From positions 153,300 through 217,299 of the forward strand of contig CAOKHZ010000002.1 in assembly GCA_948468385.1 (NCBI GenBank): a stretch of 64,000 nt of DNA. Reading direction: 5' to 3'. Position numbers and translations under genes: made by a program. The notes below the pieces were generated by a model that saw only the letters and a program-made list of their open reading frames with translations, was not told where the DNA came from and searched no databases. Below are positions 32,331 to 41,235 of this stretch, piece after piece. This DNA is from an uncultured Faecalicatena sp. GTDB taxonomy: Bacteria > Bacillota > Clostridia > Lachnospirales > Lachnospiraceae. Positions within the stretch are counted from its first letter, which is position 1. Each line of letters starts with the position of its first letter.

Positions 32331-34757
32331 ATGGTTGATTTACTGGAGCATTTAAATGAGAAGCAGAAGGAGGCGGTGCTCGAGACGGAAGGATACGTCC
32401 GGGTCATTGCCGGTGCGGGCAGCGGGAAGACGAAGCTGCTTGTGAGTCGTTATGCCTATTTGGTGAAGGATTACGGAATCGAGTCCTCCAACATTTTGTG
32501 CGTAACGTTTACGAACAAGGCGGCGGGGGAGATGAAAAAGAGGATCCGGGCCTTGATAGGCGACGGGCATGAGTTTGGCCTGATTTGCACTTATCATGGG
32601 TTCTGCAATCGCTTGCTTCGGGAAAATCCAGAAAAATTGTTTCTCGATAAACAGTTCCAGATTATCGACGCGCACCAGCAAAAGGCCATTTTGGGTGAGA
32701 TTTACCAGAAATTTGAGTTGAAATTGGATTATGCCAGTTTTGAAAGCATTTTGCGTAAGATTGGCTATGCGAAGAGGGACATGGCATATGTCAGGCGGCT
32801 GTGCAATCCGAAGCCTTGCCAGATTTTGGATAAGATTGAGGGGCGGGATGACCGCATTATAGAAGAATTTTTACAAAGGCAGAAGGCAACGTACTCTTTG
32901 GATTTCCACGATTTAATTTCATTTGCCATTTATTTGCTGGAGACGGACGAAGAAGTACGAAAGAAATGGCAGAATCGGTTAAACTATATTATGGTGGACG
33001 AGTTTCAGGATAGTTCCTCCGTGGAAATGCGGTTGGTGGATATTTTGTCCGGGCAATATGGAAATTTGATGATTGTCGGCGATCCGGATCAAAATATTTA
33101 TGAGTGGAGGGGATCGGACGTGAAGCTGCTGGTGGATTTTGACAAGGAGCACGAACCGACCAAGACTATCATATTGAATCAAAATTATCGCTCTACGCCG
33201 CAGATTTTGCAATGTGCGAATACATTGATTGAGAAGAACACCCTGCGTTTGAAGAAGGACTTGTTTACAAGAAATCCGTCCGGCGCTCCGGTCATGCATT
33301 ACCATTCCAGAAATGATTTGGAAGAGATGGATCAAGTGATTGCCAATATCCAAAAACTACGTGAGACAGAAGGGTTTAAATATTCTGATTTTGCAATTAT
33401 TTACCGTTCCAGTTTTTTGTCTCGGATTGCCGAGAAAAAATTAGTGGAAAAGAATATTCCATATGAGATTTTTGGCGGGGTACGTTTTTATCAGCGAATG
33501 GAAATTTTAGACATGCTGGCGCATTTGAAGCTGATTGCGTTTGGGGACGATGTGTCGTTTCGGCGAATCGTGAACAAGCCACGCAGGAAGTTTGGCCGCG
33601 TGAAGATGAATCATTTGGACACGCTGCGGGAGCAGGAGAACGATGATACATTGTTGGCCATACTTTTGCGTCATTTGGAAGACAAAGAGTTTCAAGGCAG
33701 TGACGTTGCCGTGTTTGTACACTTTATTGAAGAAATGCAAGGAAAATATAAGGAAATGCGCATTCACGACATTGTCAACGAGGTGGCCAAAAAGACCGGA
33801 TATGAAACTTATATTCGTGAGTTGGGGGACGAGGAGCGTTTGGATAATCTGGCAGAGTTCAAACGGATTTCTAATGAATTTGAGCGTGAATTTGGCGAGG
33901 ATTTGAGCCTGGAGCAATTTTTACAGCAGATTGCGCTGCAGTCGAACGAGGATGACAGTGGGTCGAAGGATAAGGTTAAGTTGATGACCATTCATTCTTC
34001 GAAGGGACTTGAATTTCCAGTGGTATTTATACTTGGGTTCACGGAAGGCGTGTTTCCCTCGGCGAAGACGATAGGGGATAGGAAAAACTTGGGGCTAGAG
34101 GAAGAGCGCAGGCTTTGTTATGTGGCGATTACACGCGCGGAGAAGCATCTGTTTTTGATGGAGTCCGAGGGCGAGTCGGAGAACGGCATGAAGAAACTCG
34201 TGTCTCGTTTTTTGGATGAAATCGGGGAAAAGAATTACGTGCGGATTGGCCACGTGCCGGAAAAATTGATGCAGGAGAGCAGGGAATACACGGCGAAGCT
34301 AAACAACGGGATTTTGACTGCCGAGTTGGTCGAGGCCGCCATCGCGTCGGGCGGAAGGAACGTCGGGTCGGAAGTGGAACACCATGTATTTGGCAAGGGC
34401 GTTATCGAGGAAGTGGATGAAAAACGGGGAAGCTATCTGATTATGTTTGAAAAGCTGGGGCAGAGGCGGAACATTTCGATGGGATATTTCATGAAGGAGC
34501 ATGTGGATGTGCGGCAGAGGGTGTATGTCGCGCCAGATCAACAAAATGCTAAGTGCAGAGAAAAGGTTACGACTAAACGAATGGGTGCTGCGCAGAAAAA
34601 AGAGATTGTGTCAGAATCGGGTTGGCTACTGCAGGAAAGTATGCCAAAGGAGACTGTCACGGAAGATGTAAAAGGGGAAATGGAACAAGTTGAGCAGAAT
34701 GAAAATACGATGGATAGTGTTTTTGTGGAATTGGATAAGATAGAGGAGAGGAAATGA
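32331..34757 (+). CDS. UvrD/PcrA/Rep family superfamily 1 DNA helicase
   Basis: This protein has 808 residues from ATG 32331 (MVDLLEHLNEKQKEAV), the normal family start; the frame is open 18 codons earlier with AGGAG before ATG 32277. Motifs: I GAGSGKTKLL, Ia TFTNKAAGEM, II MVDEFQDSS, III GDPDQNIYEWRGSD, IV LNQNYRST, V MTIHSSKGLEFPVV, VI LCYVAITRAEKHLFL. It unwinds DNA with 3'-5' polarity in repair or replication restart. The C-terminus after about 680 has the short Tudor-like segment GSEVEHHVFGKGVIEEV typical of PcrA-like proteins, then a Glu/Lys-rich tail. Given its divergence it is probably a second UvrD-type protein rather than pcrA itself. Confidence 0.9.
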   Translation: MVDLLEHLNEKQKEAVLETEGYVRVIAGAGSGKTKLLVSRYAYLVKDYGIESSNILCVTFTNKAAGEMKKRIRALIGDGHEFGLICTYHGFCNRLLRENPEKLFLDKQFQIIDAHQQKAILGEIYQKFELKLDYASFESILRKIGYAKRDMAYVRRLCNPKPCQILDKIEGRDDRIIEEFLQRQKATYSLDFHDLISFAIYLLETDEEVRKKWQNRLNYIMVDEFQDSSSVEMRLVDILSGQYGNLMIVGDPDQNIYEWRGSDVKLLVDFDKEHEPTKTIILNQNYRSTPQILQCANTLIEKNTLRLKKDLFTRNPSGAPVMHYHSRNDLEEMDQVIANIQKLRETEGFKYSDFAIIYRSSFLSRIAEKKLVEKNIPYEIFGGVRFYQRMEILDMLAHLKLIAFGDDVSFRRIVNKPRRKFGRVKMNHLDTLREQENDDTLLAILLRHLEDKEFQGSDVAVFVHFIEEMQGKYKEMRIHDIVNEVAKKTGYETYIRELGDEERLDNLAEFKRISNEFEREFGEDLSLEQFLQQIALQSNEDDSGSKDKVKLMTIHSSKGLEFPVVFILGFTEGVFPSAKTIGDRKNLGLEEERRLCYVAITRAEKHLFLMESEGESENGMKKLVSRFLDEIGEKNYVRIGHVPEKLMQESREYTAKLNNGILTAELVEAAIASGGRNVGSEVEHHVFGKGVIEEVDEKRGSYLIMFEKLGQRRNISMGYFMKEHVDVRQRVYVAPDQQNAKCREKVTTKRMGAAQKKEIVSESGWLLQESMPKETVTEDVKGEMEQVEQNENTMDSVFVELDKIEERK

Positions 34758-34849
34758 ATACTTGAAGTTGGACGGGCATATCGTCGTGCTTTATCATCTT
34801 GACATGATTTGAAAATGGATGGTAAGTGCGTTTAAACGAACATAATCCA

Positions 34850-34877
34850 GAGAGAGGGGAGCGATTTTCCCTCTCTC
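34850..34877 (+). terminator. Hairpin after helicase gene
   Basis: AGAGAGGG (34851-34858) pairs with CCCTCTCT (34869-34876) around GAGCGATTTT. There is no T tract, so termination is uncertain. Confidence 0.5.
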
Positions 34878-34881
34878 ACGA

Positions 34882-34959
34882 TTAATCTTCATAATGCCCT
34901 TTACAAGAAAGAATTTCCATGATGTTTCCGTTAATCCGATATATCAGTCTAGTTAATAC
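34882..34959 (-). pseudogene. YoeB/Txe toxin C-terminal remnant
   Basis: The last 25 codons read TRLIYRINGNIMEILSCKGH then YED. YoeB-type mRNA interferases end in HRLVYRI...I-SC-xHY, so this is their active C-terminal end. Upstream codons on this strand are no longer toxin-like and no antitoxin gene is present. From 34960 to 35080 nothing else is visible. Confidence 0.6.
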
Positions 34960-35095
34960 CAAGTTCTTGACATGAGAATACTTCGATGTTAGAATAAAAG
35001 TAGTTCGGCAATCGAAATATTTTAAAAACCAGATATGATTTGCATGGAATCGGGTTGTCGAGGTTATAAGAAATGTCAAGTTATGGGGAGTTGTC

Positions 35096-35593
35096 ATGGA
35101 GTGGAAGGAACAAGGCGCGCAGGCCGATGTGTTTGAATTTATCTTTGAGTATGTCGAGGAAGTGAAGGAATTGCTCTCGTCCGATTTGTGGGAGAATATT
35201 TTCCTCAATTGTTCCAAAAATGAAGTCTTGATTTTCTGGCTGCTTTACCGGAAGCGCGAAGTGAACATGACGGAGATTGCGGATTACATTCACGTTCCAT
35301 TAAACACGGCGACGGGGATTGTCAATCGGATGGAGAAGAGCGGGTTTATCGTGCGGACGCGTTCTCGTGAAGATAAGAGGGTCGTCCTAATCGAATTCAG
35401 CGAGAAGGGCATGGCACAGTTTGAAAAGCTGGTTCAAGAGCTGATGCATTATGGGATGAAGGTGTTTGGCAGTCTGACGAAAGAGGAGATGGAACTATTT
35501 TACAAGGTGGCGGGCAAGGTCAAGGATGTGTTGCGTGAAGAGCGCAAGGCAGAAAAACCTGCTAAGAAAGTGCGGAAAATCACGATTGAATAG
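35096..35593 (+). CDS. MarR-family regulator next to ArsA-like pair
   Basis: This protein has 165 residues; ATG 35096 follows GGGGAG. The winged helix-turn-helix is clear: FWLLYRKREVNMTEIADYIH, LNTATGIVNRMEKSGFIVRT, then the wing DKRVVLIEFSEKG. Helices before and after would form the dimer interface. The C-terminus is Lys-rich. The next gene starts 112 bases downstream after an inverted repeat, so it probably represses the ArsA-like genes. The ligand is unknown. Confidence 0.9.
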   Translation: MEWKEQGAQADVFEFIFEYVEEVKELLSSDLWENIFLNCSKNEVLIFWLLYRKREVNMTEIADYIHVPLNTATGIVNRMEKSGFIVRTRSREDKRVVLIEFSEKGMAQFEKLVQELMHYGMKVFGSLTKEEMELFYKVAGKVKDVLREERKAEKPAKKVRKITIE

Positions 35594-35605
35594 GCAAGGG
35601 AAAAG

Positions 35606-35622
35606 GGCAGCAGTGTGCTGCC
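35606..35622 (+). terminator. Small hairpin after marR
   Basis: GGCAGCA pairs with TGCTGCC around GTG, followed by TAAAATTC. This could attenuate or end the marR transcript. Confidence 0.4.
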
Positions 35623-35635
35623 TAAAATTCAAGAA

Positions 35636-35674
35636 AATAATTCGAATCACGAACTATTCGGAAGTAGAATTATT
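35636..35674. promoter_or_regulatory. Candidate MarR operator before ArsA-like operon
   Basis: AATAATTC (35636-35643) is the complement of GAATTATT (35667-35674). CGAA and TTCG half-sites lie between. It lies between the MarR stop and the ArsA-like start. The promoter itself is not obvious. Confidence 0.5.
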
Positions 35675-35705
35675 TAGAAAGTTTGAATGTTGAAAGGAGT
35701 ATGGG

Positions 35706-36899
35706 ATGAAGCGGATTTATATTTTTACCGGAAAGGGCGGCGTGGGAAAGAGCAGCATTGCCACGGCACATGCCATTAAAAGCGCAGGAGAGGGCGTAAG
35801 GACGCTACTTGTCAGCACGGACATGGCGCACAACCTGGGGGATATTTTTGGACGGAAGCTGGGTGCGGACATTGAGACGATTTCCCGGAATCTGGACGTT
35901 TATGAGATTGCCCCGGAGTACGTGATGGAGCATGAGTTCCCGGAGATAGGAAATTATCTGGGGTATCTGCTGTCGGAAGAAATTGACGGAAGCAACGGGT
36001 TACAAGAGTTATGCATGATTCCCGGGATGGAAGAACTGTTTTCCTTGCTAAGAATTGCGGAAATCTATGACAAGGAAGATTATGAGAGAATTATCGTGGA
36101 TTGTGCTCCTACGGGGGAAACGTTGTCGCTATTAAAGTTTCCCGAACTGCTTTCGTGGTACATGGAAAAGCTGTTTCCCATTGGGAAGGTGGGTGTAAGG
36201 ATATTAGAGCCCATCTCGAAAGCGGCGTTCAAGGTCGAGATGCCGAACAAGGCGGCCATGAATGATATCGAGAAGTTATATGTAAAGTTGGCAGGGCTGC
36301 AGGAACTTTTGAAAAACAGGGATGTCACCAGTATCCGGATCGTGACCACGCCGGAAAAGATGGTCGTGGAGGAGACGAAGCGCAATTATATGTATATGAA
36401 TCTTTACGATTTTAACGTGGATGGGCTTTATATCAATCGGATTTTGCCAAAGGACATTGGAAATCCCTTTTTTGAGCAATGGCTTGACATTCAGCAGGGG
36501 TACATTTCGCTTTTGAAGGACACGTTTGCGGCACTGCCCATTTATGAAGTCCCCTGGTATGACGAGGAGCTTAAAGGGAGGGAAAATATTGAGCGGATCG
36601 TGGCGGACGTATTGGCGGATGACGAGGTATTTGCGGCGAGAGTCATTGCGGAAAGGGAGTGCTTCCGGCAAGTCGGGGATGGATACCAGTTGGAGGTTTT
36701 TTTGCCCGGCGCGAAGAAGGAGGAGATTGATTTATATCAGGCGGCCACGGACGTTGTCATAAAGGCGGGGAATTTCAAACGAAACATTCCGCTTCCGAAC
36801 ATTCTTCGAAGTTACGAGGTGGCAGGTGCGAAATTCGAGGAAGGAAAATTGCGGATTCGATTTGAAAAGGTATGGGAAGGAAGTGGCGAGCATGCATGA
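35706..36899 (+). CDS. ArsA/Get3-like ATPase 1 with Hsp20-like C-terminus
   Basis: This protein has 397 residues; ATG 35706 follows AAAGGAG. The deviant P-loop GKGGVGKSS starts at residue 8, with STDMAHNLGD (switch I) and IIVDCAPTGETLSLLKFPE (switch II, the family's D-x-APTG-x-T). Between them is MIPGMEELFSLLRIAE, conserved in this group. The last 80 or so residues (VFLPGAKKEEIDLYQ...GAKFEEGKLRIRF) form an ArsA_HSP20-type beta domain. No ArsB, ArsR or metal-binding Cys triplet is present, so arsenite export is unlikely. Relatives handle membrane proteins (Get3) or unknown clients. It overlaps the small downstream gene by 8 bases. Confidence 0.9.
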   Translation: MKRIYIFTGKGGVGKSSIATAHAIKSAGEGVRTLLVSTDMAHNLGDIFGRKLGADIETISRNLDVYEIAPEYVMEHEFPEIGNYLGYLLSEEIDGSNGLQELCMIPGMEELFSLLRIAEIYDKEDYERIIVDCAPTGETLSLLKFPELLSWYMEKLFPIGKVGVRILEPISKAAFKVEMPNKAAMNDIEKLYVKLAGLQELLKNRDVTSIRIVTTPEKMVVEETKRNYMYMNLYDFNVDGLYINRILPKDIGNPFFEQWLDIQQGYISLLKDTFAALPIYEVPWYDEELKGRENIERIVADVLADDEVFAARVIAERECFRQVGDGYQLEVFLPGAKKEEIDLYQAATDVVIKAGNFKRNIPLPNILRSYEVAGAKFEEGKLRIRFEKVWEGSGEHA

Positions 36900-37215
36900 G
36901 GAAATGTTGTGTAGGGTGAGAATGGCGGCGGAATACCAGAAAAAGGCGGTTCGTGCCTTGTTTTCTGAAAAAATGAACGAGCATATTGACGTGATTGAGC
37001 GGGAAGTAAAGTTGATGGCGGCGGAAGCGGCCGTGGATTTTTTAAGAAGGTGCGCCATGAGAGGCAGAAAGAAAGCAGATGGCTATGACGGAAAAAGGGG
37101 GTGGGATGATAAAAGGGGCGATGACAGCAGGAAGCGAGAGGATGATAGCGGAAAAGGAGGCAATTGCAATGGGACAACGAGAACTGCAAGAACAAAAAAA
37201 GTGGAAATTCTGTAG
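36892..37215 (+). CDS. Small helical protein between two ArsA-like ATPases
   Basis: The ATG at 36892 lies inside the end of the ArsA-like 1 gene, behind GGGAAGGAAG, so translation is coupled. The protein has 107 residues: about 55 residues of amphipathic helix (MHEEMLCRVRMAAEYQ, then AVRALFSEKMNEHIDVIERE, AAEAAVDFLRRC), followed by a hydrophilic Gly/Asp/Lys/Arg tail. It has no membrane segment. The family is not recognised. Its position suggests an adaptor or regulator of the ATPase pair. The tail could be variable sequence without function. Confidence 0.65.
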   Translation: MHEEMLCRVRMAAEYQKKAVRALFSEKMNEHIDVIEREVKLMAAEAAVDFLRRCAMRGRKKADGYDGKRGWDDKRGDDSRKREDDSGKGGNCNGTTRTARTKKVEIL

Positions 37216-37251
37216 GCTACATGTCAGCTTTAGATAAAGAAAGGAAATAAA

Positions 37252-38409
37252 GTGATGAGAATTATCATATACACGGGCAAGGGCGGCGTGGGGAAGACGA
37301 GCATGGCCGTGGCGACCGCTTGCAAAATCGCGAAGGACGGGAAAAGGGTGCTTGTCATGAGCACGGATCAGGCGCACAGTTTGAAGGATTCTTTTGACGT
37401 TAAAATTGGCCGGGAACCGACGCGGGTGGCGGAACGGCTGGACGCGATGGAAATTGACACCGTATACGAGAGTGAGAAATGCTGGGGAAATTTGCAGGAT
37501 TATTTGAAACAGCTTCTCACCTTGAAGGGTGGAAGTGGGATCGAAGTGGAAGAACTGTTGGTATTTCCCGGGCTGGAGGAGTTGTTCTCCATGTTTCGGA
37601 TTTTGGACATGTACGAAAGCGGGGAATACGACACGCTCGTCGTAGATTGCGCGCCCACGGGCGAGACGTTGGCATTGCTTAAATATCCGGAACGACTGTC
37701 CGGGCTGATTCGGCGGGTGCTGCCGATTGAAAAGGCGGGAGTGAAGACCGTGGGCGTGCTATTGGAAAATCTGATGAAACTGCCGATGCCAAAGGACGCG
37801 GTGTTCGATGACATTGAGTACTTAATGGATAAAATGCTACGGCTGCAAAAGCTTCTGCTAAATCAGAACGTCGTGAGCCTGCGCGTGGTGACCACGCCGG
37901 AAAAGATCGTGATAAGCGAGGCAAAACGAAATTTTACGTGCCTTTATTTGTATCATTACAACGTGGACGTGGTGATTGTAAATCACATTTACCCGCAGGA
38001 AGCGATGGAGGGGTATTTTAACAAATGGAAGAGATTGCAGGAGGAGGGACTGCGGGAGATACGAGAAAGTTTTAGCGAGGTGCCGCGCATTTATGTGGAA
38101 TTACTGCCAAAAGAACTTCGGACGTTAAACGTGTTGGAAGAGGTGGGGGACTTGATGTTTTCGGAGTGCAATCCCAATGACGTATTGTTCCAAAAGGAGA
38201 TTTATCAGGTGGATGGCGAGGCGGGAAGCCTTAAAATTTATTTGCCGTTTGCCGAGAAAGAGGAGCTTGGCCTTGAGAAGGATGGAAATGAGCTTGTGGT
38301 AGGCGTGAAAAATGAGAGCCGGAGATTCCCCGTACCTGTAGGATTTGTGGGGAGGGAGATTATCGGGGCGAAGTGGGAGGAAGGGTATTTGAAGATTATG
38401 TTTGCGTAG
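37252..38409 (+). CDS. ArsA/Get3-like ATPase 2 with Hsp20-like C-terminus
   Basis: This protein has 385 residues; GTG 37252 and ATG 37255 both lie behind AAAGGA. It matches ATPase 1 along its whole length: GKGGVGKTS, MSTDQAHSLKDSF, FPGLEELFSMFRILDMYE, LVVDCAPTGETLALLKYPE, VVTTPEKIVISEAKR, and a C-terminal Hsp20-like domain (IYLPFAEKEELGL, GAKWEEGYLKIMF). Both P-loops and switch motifs are intact, so both should bind ATP. The two have diverged clearly (different loops at residues 70-90), which fits a heterodimer rather than a recent duplication. Confidence 0.9.
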   Translation: MMRIIIYTGKGGVGKTSMAVATACKIAKDGKRVLVMSTDQAHSLKDSFDVKIGREPTRVAERLDAMEIDTVYESEKCWGNLQDYLKQLLTLKGGSGIEVEELLVFPGLEELFSMFRILDMYESGEYDTLVVDCAPTGETLALLKYPERLSGLIRRVLPIEKAGVKTVGVLLENLMKLPMPKDAVFDDIEYLMDKMLRLQKLLLNQNVVSLRVVTTPEKIVISEAKRNFTCLYLYHYNVDVVIVNHIYPQEAMEGYFNKWKRLQEEGLREIRESFSEVPRIYVELLPKELRTLNVLEEVGDLMFSECNPNDVLFQKEIYQVDGEAGSLKIYLPFAEKEELGLEKDGNELVVGVKNESRRFPVPVGFVGREIIGAKWEEGYLKIMFA

Positions 38410-38552
38410 CACCGTATCTGATTTGTAGTTTCTTTTTTATCTGATGCTTGCGGGGATGCAAAGTGCCGCCATCTGTACGTTATTGTGGGAATAAATGGCG
38501 TACCGCCTGGTCGAAAAGTAAAATTTGTGCTAATACACGAAAAAATTATTCT

Positions 38553-38581
38553 AAGACAAAAGGGCAGAATTTTATTATAAT
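38553..38581 (+). promoter_or_regulatory. Promoter of GH2 gene
   Basis: AAGACA, a 17-base spacer and a perfect TATAAT, 31 bases before the ATG. The stretch 38410-38552 otherwise holds only a weak GCCAT/ATGGC inverted repeat. Confidence 0.65.
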
Positions 38582-38612
38582 AGATACAACAAATCAGAGT
38601 AGGAGGCAGTTT

Positions 38613-40865
38613 ATGAAAAAGCATATGAAATGCATGGAACAGTGGAAATTCGTGAAAGAGGATGTCGGCATCGGGGCAAGGTGGGATGACGCGGGACTCG
38701 GGGAGACGGTGGATTTGCCTCATACCTGGAACGCGGTGGACGGCCAGGATGGAGGCAATGATTATTATCGGGGAAAGTGTTGGTATGCGAAGAAACTCCC
38801 GAAGATAGAACTGGGGGAAGAGGAAGAACTATGGATGGAATTTCGCGGCGTGGCGATGATGGCGGCCGTCTATGTGAATGGGCAATTGGCGGGAACGCAT
38901 GACGGGGGCTATTCCACATTTCGGGTAAACCTTACTCCCTTTTTGGCGGAGGAAAACCTGGTCGTGGTTTCCGCCGATAACGGCGCGGTGCGTACCGTCT
39001 ATCCCCAGAAAGCGGATTTTACGTTTTACGGCGGCATTTACCGGGACGTTTCTTTGATTCAGGTACCAAAGGCACATTTTGCGCTGGGTTATTATGGCGG
39101 CCACGGCGTAAAGGTGACGCCGAAGGTGGAAGAGGGGCGCGCGGCAGTGACGGCGGAGGTCTGGACGGAAAACGTGTCGGAAGGGACGGCGGTGGTCGTG
39201 GCCGTTCTGGATGCGGACGGAAACGTCGTCGGAAAGGGTACGGCATCCGTAAGTGAGAATTATGCGAAGACGGAATTGACAATCGAAAACGTGCATTTGT
39301 GGGACGGAAGAGAAGATCCGTATTTGTATACATTGCGTGCCAAATTGGAAGGGGAGGACGCGGACGTTGTGGAGACGAAGTTCGGCTGCCGTACCTTTTT
39401 CGTGGATCCGCAGAAAGGATTTTTCTTGAACGGAAGGTCTTACCCGCTCTGCGGCGCGGCGCGCCACCAGGACCGGCAGGGGGTCGGAAACGCCCTTACG
39501 CCCGAAATGCACGAGGAGGACATGCAGCTTTTGCTGGAGATGGGAGCCAACACGATTCGGCTGGCGCATTATCAGCACGACCAGTATTTTTATGATTTGG
39601 CCGACAAGTACGGCATGATTGTGTGGGCGGAGATTCCGTATATCACGGAGCACATGCCGGAGGCGAGGGAGAATTCGATTTCCCAGATGACGGAGCTTGT
39701 CGTGCAAAATTACAATCACCCGTCCATCATCTGCTGGGCACTTTCCAATGAAATTACGGGGACGACCGGCGTGACGGACGACCTGGTGGAAAACCATAGG
39801 ATTTTGAACGACTTGTGTCACAAGCTGGATGCGTCCAGGCTGACGACGATGGCGCATGTATTCATGCTGAATCCGGAGGACGCGCTGGTGACGCTGCCCG
39901 ACATCCGTTCCTATAATCTGTACTATGGCTGGTACGTGGGCGAGATGGAGGACAATGACAGTTGGTTTGACAGCTATCATGAGAAACATCCCGACATCGT
40001 GATGGGACTTTCGGAGTACGGAGCGGATGCGAATCCGCAGTATCAGGGGCCGAATCCGGAGAAAGGCGACTGGTCGGAGCCTTACCAGGCGTTGTATCAT
40101 GAGCACATGCTGGAAATGTGGAGCAAGCGTCCCTATATCTGGGCGATGCACGTGTGGAACATGTTTGACTTTGGCGCGGACGGGCGCGACGAGGGCGGAA
40201 AGCCCGGACAGAACCAAAAGGGACTCGTGACCTTCGACCGGAAGATAAAGAAAGACGCGTTTTACATATACAAGGCATATTTGTCAAAAACACCGTTCGT
40301 GCATCTGTGCGGCAGCAGGTACGTGGACAGGAGTGAGGACGAGACGGAGGTCAAGGTGTACTCCAACCAGCCTGCCGTGACCTTGTACGTGGACGGCAAG
40401 GAGGCAGGAACGTTAAAGGCGGACAAGGTGTTCAAATTTAACGTGGCACTGCAGGGAGAGCATGTGATTGAGGCGAAAGCGGGAGACTGTACCGACGTTA
40501 TGACGATCCGCAAGGTGGAAAAAGCCAATCCGGATTACCGCAAAGAAGGCGGTGAGGTGGTGAACTGGTTCGACCGGGATGACGAAATCGTCAGGGAAGG
40601 TTATTTTTCCATTAAGGACAGCATGGGCGACGTGAAGGCGAATTCCGAGGCGATGGCGGTGTTTGACGAATTGATTTCCCCGATTCAGGCGAAGATGGTG
40701 GAAGCTTACGGGGACGTGGCGAAGAGCATCCAGATTCCGGAGGAGATGCAGAAAATGATGGATCGCATGAGCGTGGAGAGCACGTTGAAGCAGATGGCGA
40801 AGTTGATTACGCCGGAGCTGATTCACAAATTAAACAGCAGGCTGAATCAGATTCGCAAAGATTGA
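38613..40865 (+). CDS. GH2 family beta-galactosidase/glucuronidase-like enzyme
   Basis: This protein has 750 residues; ATG 38613 follows AGGAGG by 6 bases. There is no signal peptide, so it acts in the cytoplasm on imported oligosaccharides. Domain order: sugar-binding jelly roll (DLPHTWNAVDGQDG, YYRGKCWY), immunoglobulin-like domain, then the TIM barrel with LCGAARHQDRQGVG, the acid/base Glu in ICWALSNEITG (about 379) and the nucleophile Glu in MGLSEYGAD (about 468). A DUF4982-like domain follows. The final 90 or so residues are an extra helical tail ending in STLKQMAKLITPELIHKLNS, related to the small protein at 7401. Substrate specificity among GH2 activities cannot be read from sequence. 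Confidence 0.92.
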   Translation: MKKHMKCMEQWKFVKEDVGIGARWDDAGLGETVDLPHTWNAVDGQDGGNDYYRGKCWYAKKLPKIELGEEEELWMEFRGVAMMAAVYVNGQLAGTHDGGYSTFRVNLTPFLAEENLVVVSADNGAVRTVYPQKADFTFYGGIYRDVSLIQVPKAHFALGYYGGHGVKVTPKVEEGRAAVTAEVWTENVSEGTAVVVAVLDADGNVVGKGTASVSENYAKTELTIENVHLWDGREDPYLYTLRAKLEGEDADVVETKFGCRTFFVDPQKGFFLNGRSYPLCGAARHQDRQGVGNALTPEMHEEDMQLLLEMGANTIRLAHYQHDQYFYDLADKYGMIVWAEIPYITEHMPEARENSISQMTELVVQNYNHPSIICWALSNEITGTTGVTDDLVENHRILNDLCHKLDASRLTTMAHVFMLNPEDALVTLPDIRSYNLYYGWYVGEMEDNDSWFDSYHEKHPDIVMGLSEYGADANPQYQGPNPEKGDWSEPYQALYHEHMLEMWSKRPYIWAMHVWNMFDFGADGRDEGGKPGQNQKGLVTFDRKIKKDAFYIYKAYLSKTPFVHLCGSRYVDRSEDETEVKVYSNQPAVTLYVDGKEAGTLKADKVFKFNVALQGEHVIEAKAGDCTDVMTIRKVEKANPDYRKEGGEVVNWFDRDDEIVREGYFSIKDSMGDVKANSEAMAVFDELISPIQAKMVEAYGDVAKSIQIPEEMQKMMDRMSVESTLKQMAKLITPELIHKLNSRLNQIRKD

Positions 40866-40913
40866 CGTCGGTTTGGCCATACCGGGTCAGTGGTAATGGA
40901 CTGAAAGTAACTC

Positions 40914-40946
40914 CGGTGTACAGATTGTGTTGCCATCTGTACACCG
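40914..40946. repeat. CGGTRTAC palindromic repeat, copy 1
   Basis: CGGTGTACAGAT (40914-40925) pairs with ATCTGTACACCG (40935-40946). The loop strand reads GATGGCAACA on the minus strand, as in the copy at 63521, which lies in opposite orientation. A second longer inverted repeat (CGGGAAAGGGA with TCTTTCCCG) spans 41033-41093. Confidence 0.75.
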
Positions 40947-41118
40947 ACGCTACATAGTGCCGTTATGTGTCTTTTGACGAGCCGACCCTGCTGCATGCGG
41001 AGTTTTTCGTGTATCAATAAGTGGTAATAAGAGCGGGAAAGGGAAGTAATCCAATGCATTAGATGGATGACATTGGAGACGGTCTTTCCCGTTCTTTGTT
41101 TTAATCAATACGTTAGCG

Positions 41119-41148
41119 TTGACAAACCCACATGTGGGATAGTATTCT
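41119..41148 (+). promoter_or_regulatory. Promoter of ktr/hydS operon with palindromic operator
   Basis: TTGACA, an 18-base spacer and TATTCT. The spacer contains CCCACATGTGGG (41127-41138), a perfect 12-base palindrome placed to block RNA polymerase, so a repressor site is likely. I see no ydaO-type c-di-AMP riboswitch here. Confidence 0.65.
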
Positions 41149-41235
41149 ATTATAGAGAAATTGCCGGGGTGCAAATTATGTAATGGTTTGTAAAGGGTTG
41201 CATCTAATGAGGCATGGCAAGGAACGAAAAGAACG

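Noticed and set aside
35706-38409. Arsenic resistance operon
   Set aside because: Two ArsA-like ATPases are present, but no ArsB, Acr3, ArsC, ArsR or ArsD and no Cys triplet; the Hsp20-like tail fits another subgroup.
40866-41235. ydaO-type c-di-AMP riboswitch before ktrB
   Set aside because: This class often controls ktr genes, but its conserved motifs are missing; only a promoter and palindromes are seen.
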